Shown here piece by piece: positions 1 through 10,924 of a stretch of 64,000 bases of DNA. The notes beneath the pieces are model-generated. The model was not told the DNA's origin. It did not search any database and saw nothing but the letters and a program-made list of their open reading frames with translations. The stretch lies in assembly GCA_963931865.1 (NCBI GenBank), contig OZ007506.1:4646926-4710925 (forward strand). The letters run 5' to 3'. Origin of the DNA: Axinella damicornis. Lineage: Eukaryota > Porifera > Demospongiae > Axinellida > Axinellidae. Every line of letters starts with the position of its first letter. Within the stretch, counting starts at the first letter, position 1. Both the position numbers and the translations under genes were made by a program.

Positions 1-647
1 AGATGTAGGGATAGAAGAACGAAGAAAACAAGCAGGGATGATGGCATAAAACAGTCCAGTATACAACCCCATCTTACATATCTTTCCACATATTATACAT
101 GTATAATGAGAAAAGTATGTACACCGATAGCTTCTTCATTTCTAGCCTCTTAACTAGGCTCGGAGCCTGGAAACGGAATGTTCTGGTTCTGAGACTGCTT
201 TGAAGTATTCATCATTACTAGCAGGTAGCTAGCTAGTAATATCTGCCAAGACCATAGATCGTTCGTCACTGCACAAGAAAAAAAACTGTTCAAAAATAGT
301 AGTTGTTAAGTTTTTGATTGCTTGCAGTATGCAAACTATATGCATGCTAAGTAACTATACTGTATGCTATGTGGCACTTATTATAGCGAGCAGTATAGTA
401 ATTAACTGCATACTGCAAGCAATGATAAGTGGAGTTAACAAGTGAAATTGCATGGAATGTGATAATGTAGATGACGTTGACCTTTTGACCTAATAGTGGG
501 CTGCTGGTGCATGTCTATGGTAACAGCATAGTTGAGTTCGACCATATTATAGCCTCGTTCCCAGGCTCTCTCCGGAAGCTGGGGGTTTAGGGTGGTAGCT
601 AGCTACACTGAAAATGAGGTAAACAAGTGTAAAAAACATTTAAGCAA

Positions 648-862
648 TGTATGGAGATGTAGGGTAGCAGAACAGCAAAAAGTAGGGAAGGGATTATGGC
701 AAACCCCCCTGCATATCTTTCTCATGCATTATGTGGAAAGATAGCTAATTAGCTATGTAAGATGGGGTTGTATATAACTGAACTGTTTTATGCCATCACC
801 CTTAGCTACCTTGTTTCCTTCTATACTTTTTTTGCTGTTCTGGTATCCCTACATCTCCATAC
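648..862. mobile_element. Inverted-repeat MITE (paralogue at 7,339-7,550)
   Basis: The left arm GGAGATGTAGGGTAGCAG and right arm GGTATCCCTACATCTCC enclose about 150 bases, including the mirrored TCAGTATA/TATAACTGAACTG words. Both tandem units carry it, so it predates the duplication. The short ORFs over it are chance. Confidence 0.55.
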
Positions 863-1385
863 ATGTTTACACTAGCATAGTGGTACCTTTGACCTTGCAG
901 GGTATCGTGCAACAAACATGGATGCATTATGATAACCATAACAATATCAATTCTGTGGATTGTAACCAAAAAATCCACCAATAACGTGTGGTAGTATGTC
1001 ATGTGAAAATTGTATGGTCTTGCAGTATGCATACTGTACGCTATTATGGAAGTGGAGTCGAGAATGAAATTATGTGGATGTGGTAATGTATGGAACCCAT
1101 TGTGTGGATGATGTCGATCTTTTGACCTAATGTAGTACATGTAAATGTACTACATGTAAATGTAGTACATGTAAATGCATGGTTTCTATAGCAAGAGTTG
1201 TTTCTAGTTATTGCATGGTTTCATGTACTATTTGGGCAATCACATGACCTAGTTATATAGCTGGTTTCTTGATCCTTGGTGTTGGTGGACGTCTATGGTA
1301 ATAGGACAACGTGTTGTACATGACTACATGTACACAGCAGAATTTCATCACTGATTACCAGAACACAGTCAGATGAACATGATAG

Positions 1386-3575
1386 TTAGTTGTTCTTTGC
1401 CATACTAAACATTTCAAGTGGATTTCTCCTGATTGTACGCCTTTCATGCCTCGATGACCAGATCTTTGGAATAAACAAAATTACTTTGCAGAGGAACGGA
1501 ATTACCAGGTAGGGGAAGACGGTGAAACAGTAGCCAGCCTCAGGTATGCGAATGGATTCAACAAATGTTAGGGCGTATGGGAACCATGTACACAGGCAGA
1601 GCACTGTTGAAAACACAAAAAGATTCACTTCCTTACTGTCCTTGAAGCTATCCATTTGCACCTTCCTCGTGAGAATTCCAAGAATTGTTACAGCTACAAT
1701 GATGCTTCCATTCACTCCGAATACTATAGCTCCTGTCCACTCAACAAAGTTGCCTCCACAGGCTGCTGTTACACGTGGGAAATCATTCCCTTGCTCAGAG
1801 AGTGGTATTGAAAAGTCAGTAGGAACTGGGTCCACTACAGTCCACACTATCAGCAAGATTATAGTAACAGACACAGGAATAAATACCAGTGCAACCAAAG
1901 CTCCATTGGACCAGATCTTCCCAGGCATCTCAAAGACTTTGTAGAAGAAGATGCGATAGACTCGAAGCAGTCTCACGAGCAAAGTTGAATAAATCAGTTG
2001 TATTCCTGTTGCAGTGAACCAGATCTCTGCTTGACACATACGTCCAAAGAATGTTGGATCTGAAATCTCTTTAGTACCTGCAATCAAAGCCCCTATGTAC
2101 ACAATGTAGCAGCCTGAAAGTATGAGGGCACTCAGATGTGGACTGGTGGCTTTAATCAATGGCTTATTCCAGTAGTAGAGAAAGAGCACCAGGACAACTG
2201 TAGTGAAGAGAAGTAGAGCCACTGTAATGACAAGTGTTACCATAGGGAGAGCTAAAGAAAGCGGAAGCACAACATCTTCAAAGTCATCCATTGGAAAGCT
2301 TCCTGGAGACAACTGGACTGTCACATTTCTTGTGAGCGGATTGTAGTGCCCGGCATAGATCATTTCACTCCCTCTGAACTGAAAAATATCAACTTCAGTC
2401 ACCACCTCCCTATCCTCATTGAAAACAATCCTCCCAAGGGCACCGGAAAAATTTACACTTTTCAGGTTTCCTTCTAGTAATGCGGATGCACTGCCATTTT
2501 CAAGATCATTTTCCGACAGTGAATTATTCACAGCCAGTGCAAATGCCCAGATAGAATCATGAAATGAGTTAGCATGTTGGTTCTGCAATGTTCCAAGATC
2601 ATGTTGCAGTTCCATGAGATATTCACTGTAGGTTTGTCCTGAAACCAAGGTTCTATTAGGGTTGGGTTCAAACCTGTACTGCAGCAGGAATGCGCCATCT
2701 AGTGCCCTTAGAATTTCTTCGTTAGTACATTTCTCTGTACCATTCATCAGGTCTTCCAGGCTAAGGTCATGAAATATCCACACAAATCCAAGCCAGTGAC
2801 GAAGGCCCGTCTGTAGCTTGTATGACTCACAAAGTAGCTCACAAGCATCAGATGCTGTTACAGAGGCATATACTATTCTTGCTCTCTTTCGTAAGAGGCT
2901 CTGAATGGGAGAGGTAGGAAATGTTGGGGAGACGTCCCCCAAGAATACAAGCTCAAACTCAGCTCTTTGCCCAACTTTCACTACAAAGTCATTTGCAGCT
3001 GTTATGTATTGTGTCAGAATGGAGTCTTGAACTACACCAATTCTCCTCCACTGGAATGTGGCCATCAAGGCCAGAACAGCATCGTTGTAGACTGCTGAAG
3101 ATGATATCATTCTGTAGAGTCGTGGATACTCTTTATTACTAGAGAATACTGGAGAGGTTGCACCCGCTGAAATCTGGAGGAGGTCTATTCCTGGCCTTCC
3201 TGCAAGTGGGGAGATGGCCTGGGTGACTGTGGAACAGACCAACCCCACCACCCCTACTATGTTCAAATCTCCACTTGTCACGTGTCTCACAAAGTTCACT
3301 GGTGCTTCTGTTACCAGGCTCTGATTACAAGTCTCTGCATTTGCTGGGACTAGCTCCAGCCTATAGCCAGGAAGGATGTCATTTCTCATGTTTATCTTCT
3401 CCACTGCCAGTTGTGCTGCTGAAATCAACTCTTCTCCTCCGTGGTAGGGTGGCCTAGGAGACAGCCCTGGAGGCACCAGGGCTAGTAGATGGACGGTTGG
3501 GATCCCAGCTTGCGCAGCAAACACCGGATAACAAGCAGCTAACACAAGGATCACTTGAGTTTTCATGGTAAACAT
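1386..3575 (-). CDS. GABA-B-like class C GPCR, array gene 1
   Basis: An intronless receptor of about 729 aa, probably a plasma-membrane, G-protein-coupled sensor of a small ligand. I start it at the ATG at 3575 because it gives a classic signal peptide (MKTQVILVLAACYPVFAAQA). The open frame runs further upstream, with another ATG at 3644. Residues about 35-420 form the Venus-flytrap domain, with several N-glycosylation sequons. There is no cysteine-rich linker. Seven hydrophobic helices follow from about residue 436 to 705. GABA-B-type signatures are WNKPLIKATSP in the first intracellular loop, CQAEIWFTATG at the top of helix 3 with a partner Cys in AACGG of loop 2, and FIPKIW after helix 7. 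The tail is only about 25 residues, much shorter than in genes 3-7, and has no coiled coil. Its closest relative is the pseudogene at 8064-10259. Family assignment is firm; ligand and G-protein coupling are unknown. Confidence 0.93.
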   Translation of the reverse strand: MFTMKTQVILVLAACYPVFAAQAGIPTVHLLALVPPGLSPRPPYHGGEELISAAQLAVEKINMRNDILPGYRLELVPANAETCNQSLVTEAPVNFVRHVTSGDLNIVGVVGLVCSTVTQAISPLAGRPGIDLLQISAGATSPVFSSNKEYPRLYRMISSSAVYNDAVLALMATFQWRRIGVVQDSILTQYITAANDFVVKVGQRAEFELVFLGDVSPTFPTSPIQSLLRKRARIVYASVTASDACELLCESYKLQTGLRHWLGFVWIFHDLSLEDLMNGTEKCTNEEILRALDGAFLLQYRFEPNPNRTLVSGQTYSEYLMELQHDLGTLQNQHANSFHDSIWAFALAVNNSLSENDLENGSASALLEGNLKSVNFSGALGRIVFNEDREVVTEVDIFQFRGSEMIYAGHYNPLTRNVTVQLSPGSFPMDDFEDVVLPLSLALPMVTLVITVALLLFTTVVLVLFLYYWNKPLIKATSPHLSALILSGCYIVYIGALIAGTKEISDPTFFGRMCQAEIWFTATGIQLIYSTLLVRLLRVYRIFFYKVFEMPGKIWSNGALVALVFIPVSVTIILLIVWTVVDPVPTDFSIPLSEQGNDFPRVTAACGGNFVEWTGAIVFGVNGSIIVAVTILGILTRKVQMDSFKDSKEVNLFVFSTVLCLCTWFPYALTFVESIRIPEAGYCFTVFPYLVIPFLCKVILFIPKIWSSRHERRTIRRNPLEMFSMAKNN

Positions 3576-3713
3576 GGATGTCAAACAATACGGCAGATCT
3601 TGCAACGGTAGGGTAGCCACCCCTAATATGAGACACGAAACCATTTCAATAAACCAACAAGCTATCAACAGGATTTGCCTGTTCTATGGTAACAAGATAA
3701 TATAACGTGCTAA

Positions 3714-4645
3714 TTGGGGCGAGCGTGAGCGAGCCCCACATAGACGAGTTCTATGCGAATTTTCAATATATGTTTATATCTGTCGTACGTCGTGCCGTAA
3801 ATCACTTCCTGCTTACCATATATGCATTTGGTTGGTTGTTTTGTATCATTCAGTTTCAGCCTGCATGCAGGTGCTGTTTTGGTTGTATCACTTTTATTTC
3901 GCTGTATTCTCTATCACAATAATATTTTTTCTTCCTGCTCGTATTTTGCGTGTTCTTGCGTCATGCGTTATTTCCAAACTGAGTTCACTTCCTGCTCGTG
4001 CGTCGAACTGAGAGTCAGAGACGCGAACTATGAACAGTCTACCGTACCTCAACAAGGCCTTGCAAGGATGGAGACTATAGCGGGGCGGTGAGTGGCTAAA
4101 GCATTTCATGAAGACGGGGAGAGCGCTTCAAGCCATTGCATGTCCTGCATGCAGAGCACATCATCATGGTGTGCAGCATGAATAGCGGCTATAAACCATC
4201 ACGGTGTCCTGTGATGTGCCTGTTGGACTGCTTCAGCTATCGCCAGAGGATGGGAAGTTGACTGCCCAGCACACGGTAACACTAAACTCACTGTGACCAG
4301 TCATGACAGATCTGGCATCAGCAGAGAACGAGGAAGTCATCCTCGGTGGCAACAACAGAGACAGAGACTGCTCCTGGACCTACCTGCCAGACTGCTTCAA
4401 CGCTGTGAAGTGCATGCACGAGCATATTTTTAGTGTCATAACTTCTGGTGTGATCTGTGTCCTAAGCTTAGACTCACATTCTGATGACATGCACATGCAA
4501 CTGCTCCATGCACATTTCACCACATGCAACTGCTCCATGCACATTCAGCACATGCAACTGCTCCATGCAACTGCTCCATGCACATTCAGCACCTGCATGC
4601 ATGTACTCGCTCAGGCTCGCCCCACAATGTCCTGCATTCCCCTAG
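3714..4645. mobile_element. Unclassified insertion in unit A with short inverted ends
   Basis: Unit B reads straight from AACGTACTAAT to AGTCCATGG at 10,391-10,410. In unit A the same words are about 930 bases apart. The insert starts TGGGGCGAGCGTGAGCGAG, and near 4,605-4,625 contains the inverse CTCGCTCAGGCTCGCCCCA, so it has inverted ends of about 19 bases. An extra 20 bases follow on the right. Inside, at 4,492-4,600, CATGCAACTGCTCCATGCAC is repeated as a minisatellite. A 147-aa frame at 4,303-4,743 is unproven. Deletion from unit B is an alternative. Confidence 0.5.
4492..4600. repeat. Minisatellite, ACATGCAACTGCTCCATGC units
   Basis: Three to four imperfect copies of a roughly 30-bp unit containing CAACTGCTCCATGCA, within the insertion of unit A. 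Confidence 0.7.
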
Positions 4646-5671
4646 TAGTCCATGGTAGGCAAAATTTCAATGTTTTCTCTGTACTGCAGTTTAGCTGCAT
4701 TTTTGTCTCGGCACCGAAGTGCCGAGACACAGTGCTGGATGCGTAGGTACATGTACGTGGTACGTACGTCGCTTTTCGCAATGCGCCCGCGCAATTGCAG
4801 CAACCTGCTAAGTAGATCTCAAAAAGTGATTATGGGTTTTGCTTGGCTGCTCATGAAACCAATCACCAAGACTGTGGCTATGTAAATCAGGACAATGAAT
4901 ACTCACTCATCCATACACAGTGTGCTGCACTCAAGTGCATACTAACTACACACTCAGCTCTAGCTAACTAGCTAGATAATTGCTGGAAGAATTGGCCAAG
5001 GTGTTCTCTAGGTCCATTTATGAATTAAAATGGCCCAACTGGCTCTGACTAAACATCAAGCCCAGACACGACCTTACTGCTTTCACCCTTTGGGTGAACA
5101 TTCCCACCTCACCCTGACCCACCCCTTGCTCACACAGAACCTCCAAGGATACTGACGCTGACTTCAGCTGAGTCTCATAGCTAACAGGTTTTGCAGTCAT
5201 AAAGGGTTAAACAGTGATCCCAAGGCCTTTTGGGTTTGATTTGTTGACCCACCCCTATAGATAATAGCTACGTACTTAGGTTACCTTGAGTTTGCGGGTT
5301 CCCAGACCCTAATCGAGAAAACACCAAGAAAGGTCTGGGAACTAAGAGATATTCTGATGGATCTAGCTATGTGCGCAGCTGCTAGCTACACACCTGCTGA
5401 CTGTGCTTGCTTCAATTCTTGTAACTGAGCTAGCTACACCTAGCTAGCTAGCTAGCTACATCTTCTCTGTCTGAGACTACTTCGAAGTATTCATCATGAC
5501 TAGCAGACTGCAGGTACCAAGACCAGTCGATACGGGTAGAGATTTTGTATAATTATGTGGCCCATTGTATTCGACAGTTTATACTGTGCAGCTCTCCACT
5601 TGCAAGCTAGTGCTTCACCGACACGAACATGAAGGACATGATCCAATGCAATGTTCATGCTAGTCTAGTAG

Positions 5672-5759
5672 TAGTCTCAGGCCCAGACCCAACCCCATGG
5701 CAGCACAGATCGCTTTAATATCCGGCTTATGCTGGATAAAAGGTCTGGGAACGAGACTA
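5672..5759. mobile_element. 88-bp foldback MITE (paralogue at 12,012-12,098)
   Basis: The arms start TAGTCTCAGGCCCAGACCC and end GGTCTGGGAACGAGACTA, with the flanks GTCTAGTAG and GTCTAGCTA (7 of 9). The second tandem unit carries the same insertion, so it predates the duplication. Confidence 0.65.
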
Positions 5760-6641
5760 GTCTAGCTAGCTACTAGCAAGCTGCATGCAGCTAGCTCAAA
5801 TTATCACCATGTGTGTAAAATATTAACGTGTCATTGAGAGTTGAATTCCTCTGTGACACAGCCTTCTATTACTTGTTTCCAGCCCCTTCTCATTTTTCCG
5901 AGTGGAGTCTGGGAATGAGACTAGACGTAAATGGCACAAGGAACAAAGCTATCAGTGGTAGCTAGCTACTGTAGTCTTCAGGTTCAGGAGGCCAGCTGGG
6001 CAACCTAGCCTCGCCTTAGGAGACCATGACGATTCACTTGAAGCTTATTATTGAAGTAGTCTATCAAACTAGACCAAATTTCTCTTGCTCAGAAAGTTGG
6101 GGGGCTGGGGCCAAGCCCCCAACAACATGAGCAAGAAAATTGGTCTGGCGAATACTCCCTCTCAGGCTCCACAACATTCCCTACCATGGGGTGCAGGGTG
6201 CACGCTCAGAGTGACAGTCTCTCAATGGAGAGTTTATTGTCCTCATGCAATCTTCCTCTACCCACGGCACCCCACCCACTTCATGATAGTGTGGGACTTA
6301 CAGAAAGTTCATCGCTGCCTGAACACCATGGTTGTTTTAGCTAACCCATGGTTTTCTCAGTTGCAGCTCATCTGCTGATCATAACCATTACGTGTGTCAT
6401 TGCCACAACCTGTAAAAAAAAAACTGCAAGCTATAGCAGACTGATTATGTTGGTATGAAAACAGCCAGGCATGAAAGTAGTAGGTGTGATTAATACCTCA
6501 TGGTCCTTGCACATGTGTGAGGGAGTAACTCTTGAAGAAGCTGTCAATAGCTACTTACATTAATTTAGTGTTTCCCTACAGACCAACCATAATATTATTT
6601 GTAAACAAACCAAAGTAGTGCCAAAACAGACTCCTTTATTA

Positions 6642-6652
6642 CAGTGGCGGAT

Positions 6653-6695
<43 letters not shown>

Positions 6696-7149
6696 GGGGG
6701 CCGGTGCCCCCCCCCCCCCCCCCCCCCCCCCCTGGCTAGAGAAAAAAAATTTTTTACATAGCTAGCTGCCGCTACGTTGCAACTCCTGGCCTGGCGCCAT
6801 GGCCTCCTCAGCTCGCAATATCGTGCGTTGCCTGAAACCGAACGGCTTGGGAACGAGACCACGATCTAGTATACCCCTCCGTGTACGTACGTATTACATT
6901 CGTGAGCGAAATAAGCAAGGAAGAAGCTCATGGCGGCCCTGGGACCTGCAATCCTCGTACATCTGGAAAACTTGCAGTGCAAAGCGCGAAGGTGCCACGA
7001 GAGCCCATCCTGAGAAGTGAAAAATGAAGGCGAAAAATTTTTTCCGCGCTTCGCGCGGACTGATGAGCGCTACGCGCCTCTATGCACTGCCTCCGGCAGC
7101 GTTTCATATACTGTGCCCCCCCCTTTCATAAATCCTGTATCCGCCCCTG
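6642..7149. mobile_element. hAT-like element with poly-G/poly-C core
   Basis: It begins CAGTGGCGGATCC at 6,642 and ends GGATACAGGATTT-type inverse (ATCCGCCCCTG) at 7,149. The second tandem unit lacks it near 12,775, so it inserted after or excised since the duplication. The flanks do not show a convincing 8-bp duplication. About 30-base runs of G then C near 6,654-6,732 form a potential hairpin. The segment 6,940-7,140 matches 51,510-51,700. Confidence 0.55.
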
Positions 7150-8063
7150 TTTAAGATGTGTAAACTTCTTTGGCACCTGAACTCCAGTAACTTAGAGTAG
7201 TTGAGTCTCACTATAAACTCAAAGTTGAAACTTGTGTCATTCCTGGAACCCATGCAGGCTCTCTCCGGAAGCTGGGGGTTTAAGGTGGTACCTAGCTACA
7301 CTGAAAATGATAACAAGTGTAAAAAATATTTTTAAAATGTATGGAGATGTAGGGTAGCAGAACAGCAAAAAGTAGGGAAGGGATTATGGCATAAAACAGT
7401 TCAGTATAAAACCCCCTTCCATATCTTTCTCATGCATTATGTGGAAAGATATGTAACATGGGATTGTATATAACCGAACTGTTTTATGCCATCACCCCTA
7501 CCTTGACATTACTTTTTTGCTGTTCTGGTATCCCTACACCTCCATACATGTTTACACTAGCATAGTGGTACCTTTGAACTTGCAGGGTATCGTGCAACAA
7601 ACAAAACATGGATGATTAGGATAACCATAACAATATTAATTCTGCGGATATCGATTGTAACCAAAAAATCCACCAATAACGTGTGGTAGTAGCTATGTCA
7701 TGTGAAAATTGTATGGTCTTGCAGTATGCATACTGCACGCTATTATGGAGTCGAGAATGTAGTTATGTGGATGTGGTAATGTATGGAACCCATTGTGTCA
7801 ATGATGTCGTTCGTTTGACCTAATGCAGTACATGTAAATGTAGTACATGTAAATGCATGGTTTCCACCAAGAGTTCATGAACGCTTGTTTCCATGGTTTC
7901 ATGTACTATTTGGGCAATCACATGACCTAGTTATATAGCTGGTTTCTTGATCCTTGGTGTTGGTGCATGTCTATGGTAATAGGACAACGTGTTGTACATG
8001 ACTACATGTACACAGCAGAATATCATCACTGATCACCAGAACACAGTCAGATGAACATGATAG

Positions 8064-10259
8064 TTAGTTGTTCTTTGCCATACTAAACATTTCAAGTGGA
8101 TTTCTCCTGATTGTACGCCTTTCATGCCTCGATGACCAGATCTTTGGAATAAACAAAATTACTTTGCAGAGGAACGGAATTACCAGGTAGGGGAAGACGG
8201 TGAAACAGTAGCCAGCCTCAGGTATGCGAATGGATTCAACAAATGTTAGGGCATATGGGAACCAGGTACACAGGCAGAGCACTGTTGAAAACAAAAAGAT
8301 TCACTTCCTTACTGTCCTTGAAGCTATCCATTTGCACCTTCCTCGTGAGAATTCCAAGAATTGTTACAGCTATATACAATGGTGCTTCCATTCAGTACGA
8401 ATACTATAACTCCTGTCCACTCAACAAAGTTGCCTCCACAGGCTGCTGTTACACGTGGGAACGCATTCCCTTGCTCAGAGAGTGGTATTGAAAAGTCAGT
8501 AGGAACTGGGTCCACTACAGTCCACACTATCAGCAAGATTATAGTAACAGACACAGGAATAAAAACCAGTGCAACCAAAGCTCCATTGGACCAGATCTTC
8601 CCAGGCATCTCAAAGACTTTGTAGAAGAAGATGCGATAGACTCGAAGCAGTCTCATGAGCAAAGTTGAATAAATCAGTTGCATTCCTGTTGCAGTGAACC
8701 AGATCTCTGCTTGACACATACGTCCAAAGAATGTTGGATCTGAAATCTCTTTAGTACCTGCAATCAAAGCCCCTATGTACACAATGTAGCAGCCTGAAAG
8801 TATGAGGGCACTCAGATGTGGACTGGTGGCTTTAATCAATGGCTTATTCCAGTAGTAGAGAAAGAGCACCAGGACAACTGTAGTGAAGAGAAGTAGAGCC
8901 ACTGTAATGACAAGTGTTACAATAGGGAAAGCTAAAGAAAGCGGAAGCACAACATCTTCAAAGTCATCCATTGGAAAGCTTCCTGGAGACAACTGGACTG
9001 TCACATTTCTTGTGAGCGGATTGTAGTGCCCGGCATAGATCATTTCACTCCCTCTGAACTGAAAAATATCAACTTCAGTCACCACCTCCCTATCCTCATT
9101 GAAAACAATCCTCCCAAGGGCACCGGAAAAATTTACACTTTTCAGGTTTCCTTCTACTATTGCAGATGCACTGCCATTTTCAGGATCAATTTCCGACAGT
9201 GAATTATTCACAGCCAGTGCAAATGCCCAGATAGAATCATGAATTGAGTTAGCATGTTGGTTCTGCAATGTTCCAAGATCATGTTGCAGTTCCATGAGAT
9301 ATTCACTGTAGGTTTGTCCTGAAACCAAGGTTGTATTAGGGTTGGGTTCAAACCTGTACTGCAGCAGGAATGCGCCATCCAGTGACCTTAGAATTTCTTC
9401 ATTAGTACATTTCTCTGTACCATTCATCAGGTCTTCCAGGCTAAGGTCATGAAATATCCACACAAATCCAAGCCAGTGACGAAGGTTCGTCTGTAGTTTG
9501 TACGACTCACACAGTAGCTCACAAGCTTCAGATGCTGTTACAGAGGCATATACTATTCTTGCTCTCTTTTGTAAGAGGCTCTGAATGGGAGAGGTAGGAA
9601 ATGCTGAGGAGACGTCCCCCAAGAATACAAGCTCAAACTCAGCTCTTTGCCCAACTTTCACTACAAAGTCATTTGCAGCTGTTATGTATTGTGTCAGAAT
9701 GGAGTCTTGACCACACCAATTCTCCTCCACTGGAATGTGGCCATCAAGGCCAGAACAGCGTCATTGTAGACTGCTGAAGATGATATCAATCTGTAGAGTC
9801 GTGGATACTCTTCTTTACTAGAGAACACTGGAGAGGTTGCACCCGCTGAAATCTGGAGGAGGTCTATTCCTGGCCTTCCTGCAAGTGGGGAGATGGCCTG
9901 GGTGACTGTGGAACAGACCAACCCCACCACCCCTACTATGTTCAAATCTCCACTTGTCACGTGTCTCACAAAGTTCACTGGTGCTTCTGTTACCAGGCTC
10001 TGTTACAAGTCTCTGCATTTGCTGGGACTAGCTCCAGCCTATAGCCAGGAAGGATGTCATTTCTCATGTTTATCTTCTCCACTGCCAGTTGTGCAACTGA
10101 AATCAACTCCTCTCCTCCGTGGTAGGGCGGCCTAGGAGACAGCCCTGGAGGCACCAGGGCTAGTAGATGGACGGTTGGGATCCCAGCTTGCGCAGCAAAC
10201 ACCGGATAACAAACAGCTAACACAATATTAAGGATCACTTGAGTTTTCATGGTAAACAT
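8064..10259 (-). pseudogene. Frameshifted GABA-B-like class C GPCR, array gene 2
   Basis: This is a near-identical tandem copy of the receptor at 1386-3575, including both flanks, but the frame is broken. Comparing the copies base by base shows four indels. One base is lost near 10,002 (CTGATTAC became CTGTTAC). One base is lost near 9,709 (CTTGAACTACACC became CTTGACCACACC). Four bases are gained near 8,372, and two are lost near 8,290 within an A-rich run. The pieces still read as signal peptide, flytrap domain, helices 1-5 and helices 6-7, and protein similarity to gene 1 is high throughout. The copy is therefore either a very young pseudogene or a working gene with assembly errors. The 9,709 and 10,002 deletions lie early in the protein and would abolish function. 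An added three-base insertion in the signal peptide (ILNIV against ILV) keeps frame. Confidence 0.9.
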
Positions 10260-10888
10260 GGATGTCAAACAATACGGCAGATCTTGCAACGGTAGGGTAG
10301 CCACCCCTAATATGAGACACGAAACCATTTCAATAAACCAACAAGCTATATCAACAGGATGTGCCTGTTCTATGGTAACAAGATAATATAACGTACTAAT
10401 AGTCCATGGTAGGCAAAATTTCAATGTTTTCTCTGTAGCTACTGCAGATTAGCTGCATTTTTATTACGTACATTAGTGAGACAATTATGAGACAGGGTAC
10501 GTATTATGAGACACCGCAGTTATTCTAATCATTGTTTGGCTAGGTAGCTAGCCTACACCCTACCAGCATAGAAGATTCGATCTGCTAGAACCATTTCTAT
10601 CCAAACAATCTTGTTGGTGTTCTGGTAGTGCATTTTTACTAGGACAATCAGAAACTACCCATGAATTTCATCACAATTTTATGTACTTTCGAAATCATGA
10701 ACACCAAATGTTTTGCACCACTCAAATAACAGACTGGAGAGGATTGATTGGACGATGTTCAGGCATATTGACAATGTCTATAGATTCTAGTAAAGTATGA
10801 AACCCATAATTGGTACCGTCTCATAATACCTGCACCTACCCTACGGATTGCAGCGACGCAGGCCATATCATCCAATGAGATTGCACTT

Positions 10889-10924
10889 TAGTCTCATGCC
10901 CAGACCCGGCTGAGAACGAGACTA
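10889..10924. mobile_element. 36-bp palindromic MITE
   Basis: TAGTCTCATGCCCAGACC joins an imperfect inverse ending GAACGAGACTA. The flanks ATTGCACTT and CTTGCACTT match at 8 of 9 bases. Confidence 0.6.

Larger units (their letters stand above)
3576..8063. other. Intergenic, between receptor genes 1 and 2
   Basis: No supported gene. It holds the unclassified insertion (3,714-4,645), a small hairpin GTCTCGGCAC...TGCCGAGAC at about 4,707-4,730, the foldback MITE at 5,672, a degenerate palindrome near 5,300-5,345, and the hAT-like element with its poly-G core. The 7,252-8,063 part is the 3' flank of gene 2. Confidence 0.7.

Noticed and set aside
1546..1944. Plus-strand frames antisense to each receptor (also 8,361, 15,015, 24,738, 44,968, 54,688 and 61,065)
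   Set aside because: They recur at the same place in each paralogue only because the sense strand is conserved; no independent support.
4303..4743. 147-aa plus-strand frame in the unit-A insertion
   Set aside because: The second half is the HMQLLHA minisatellite; no recognisable domain, and unit B lacks it.
5285..5345. Possible further 9-bp-duplication palindrome
   Set aside because: The arms GTTCCCAGACC and GGTCTGGGAAC are present but the ends and target duplication cannot be defined.
6560..6862. 100-aa minus-strand frame with long Pro and Gly runs
   Set aside because: It is produced by the poly-G and poly-C tracts of the hAT-like element; it has no homologous counterpart in unit B.
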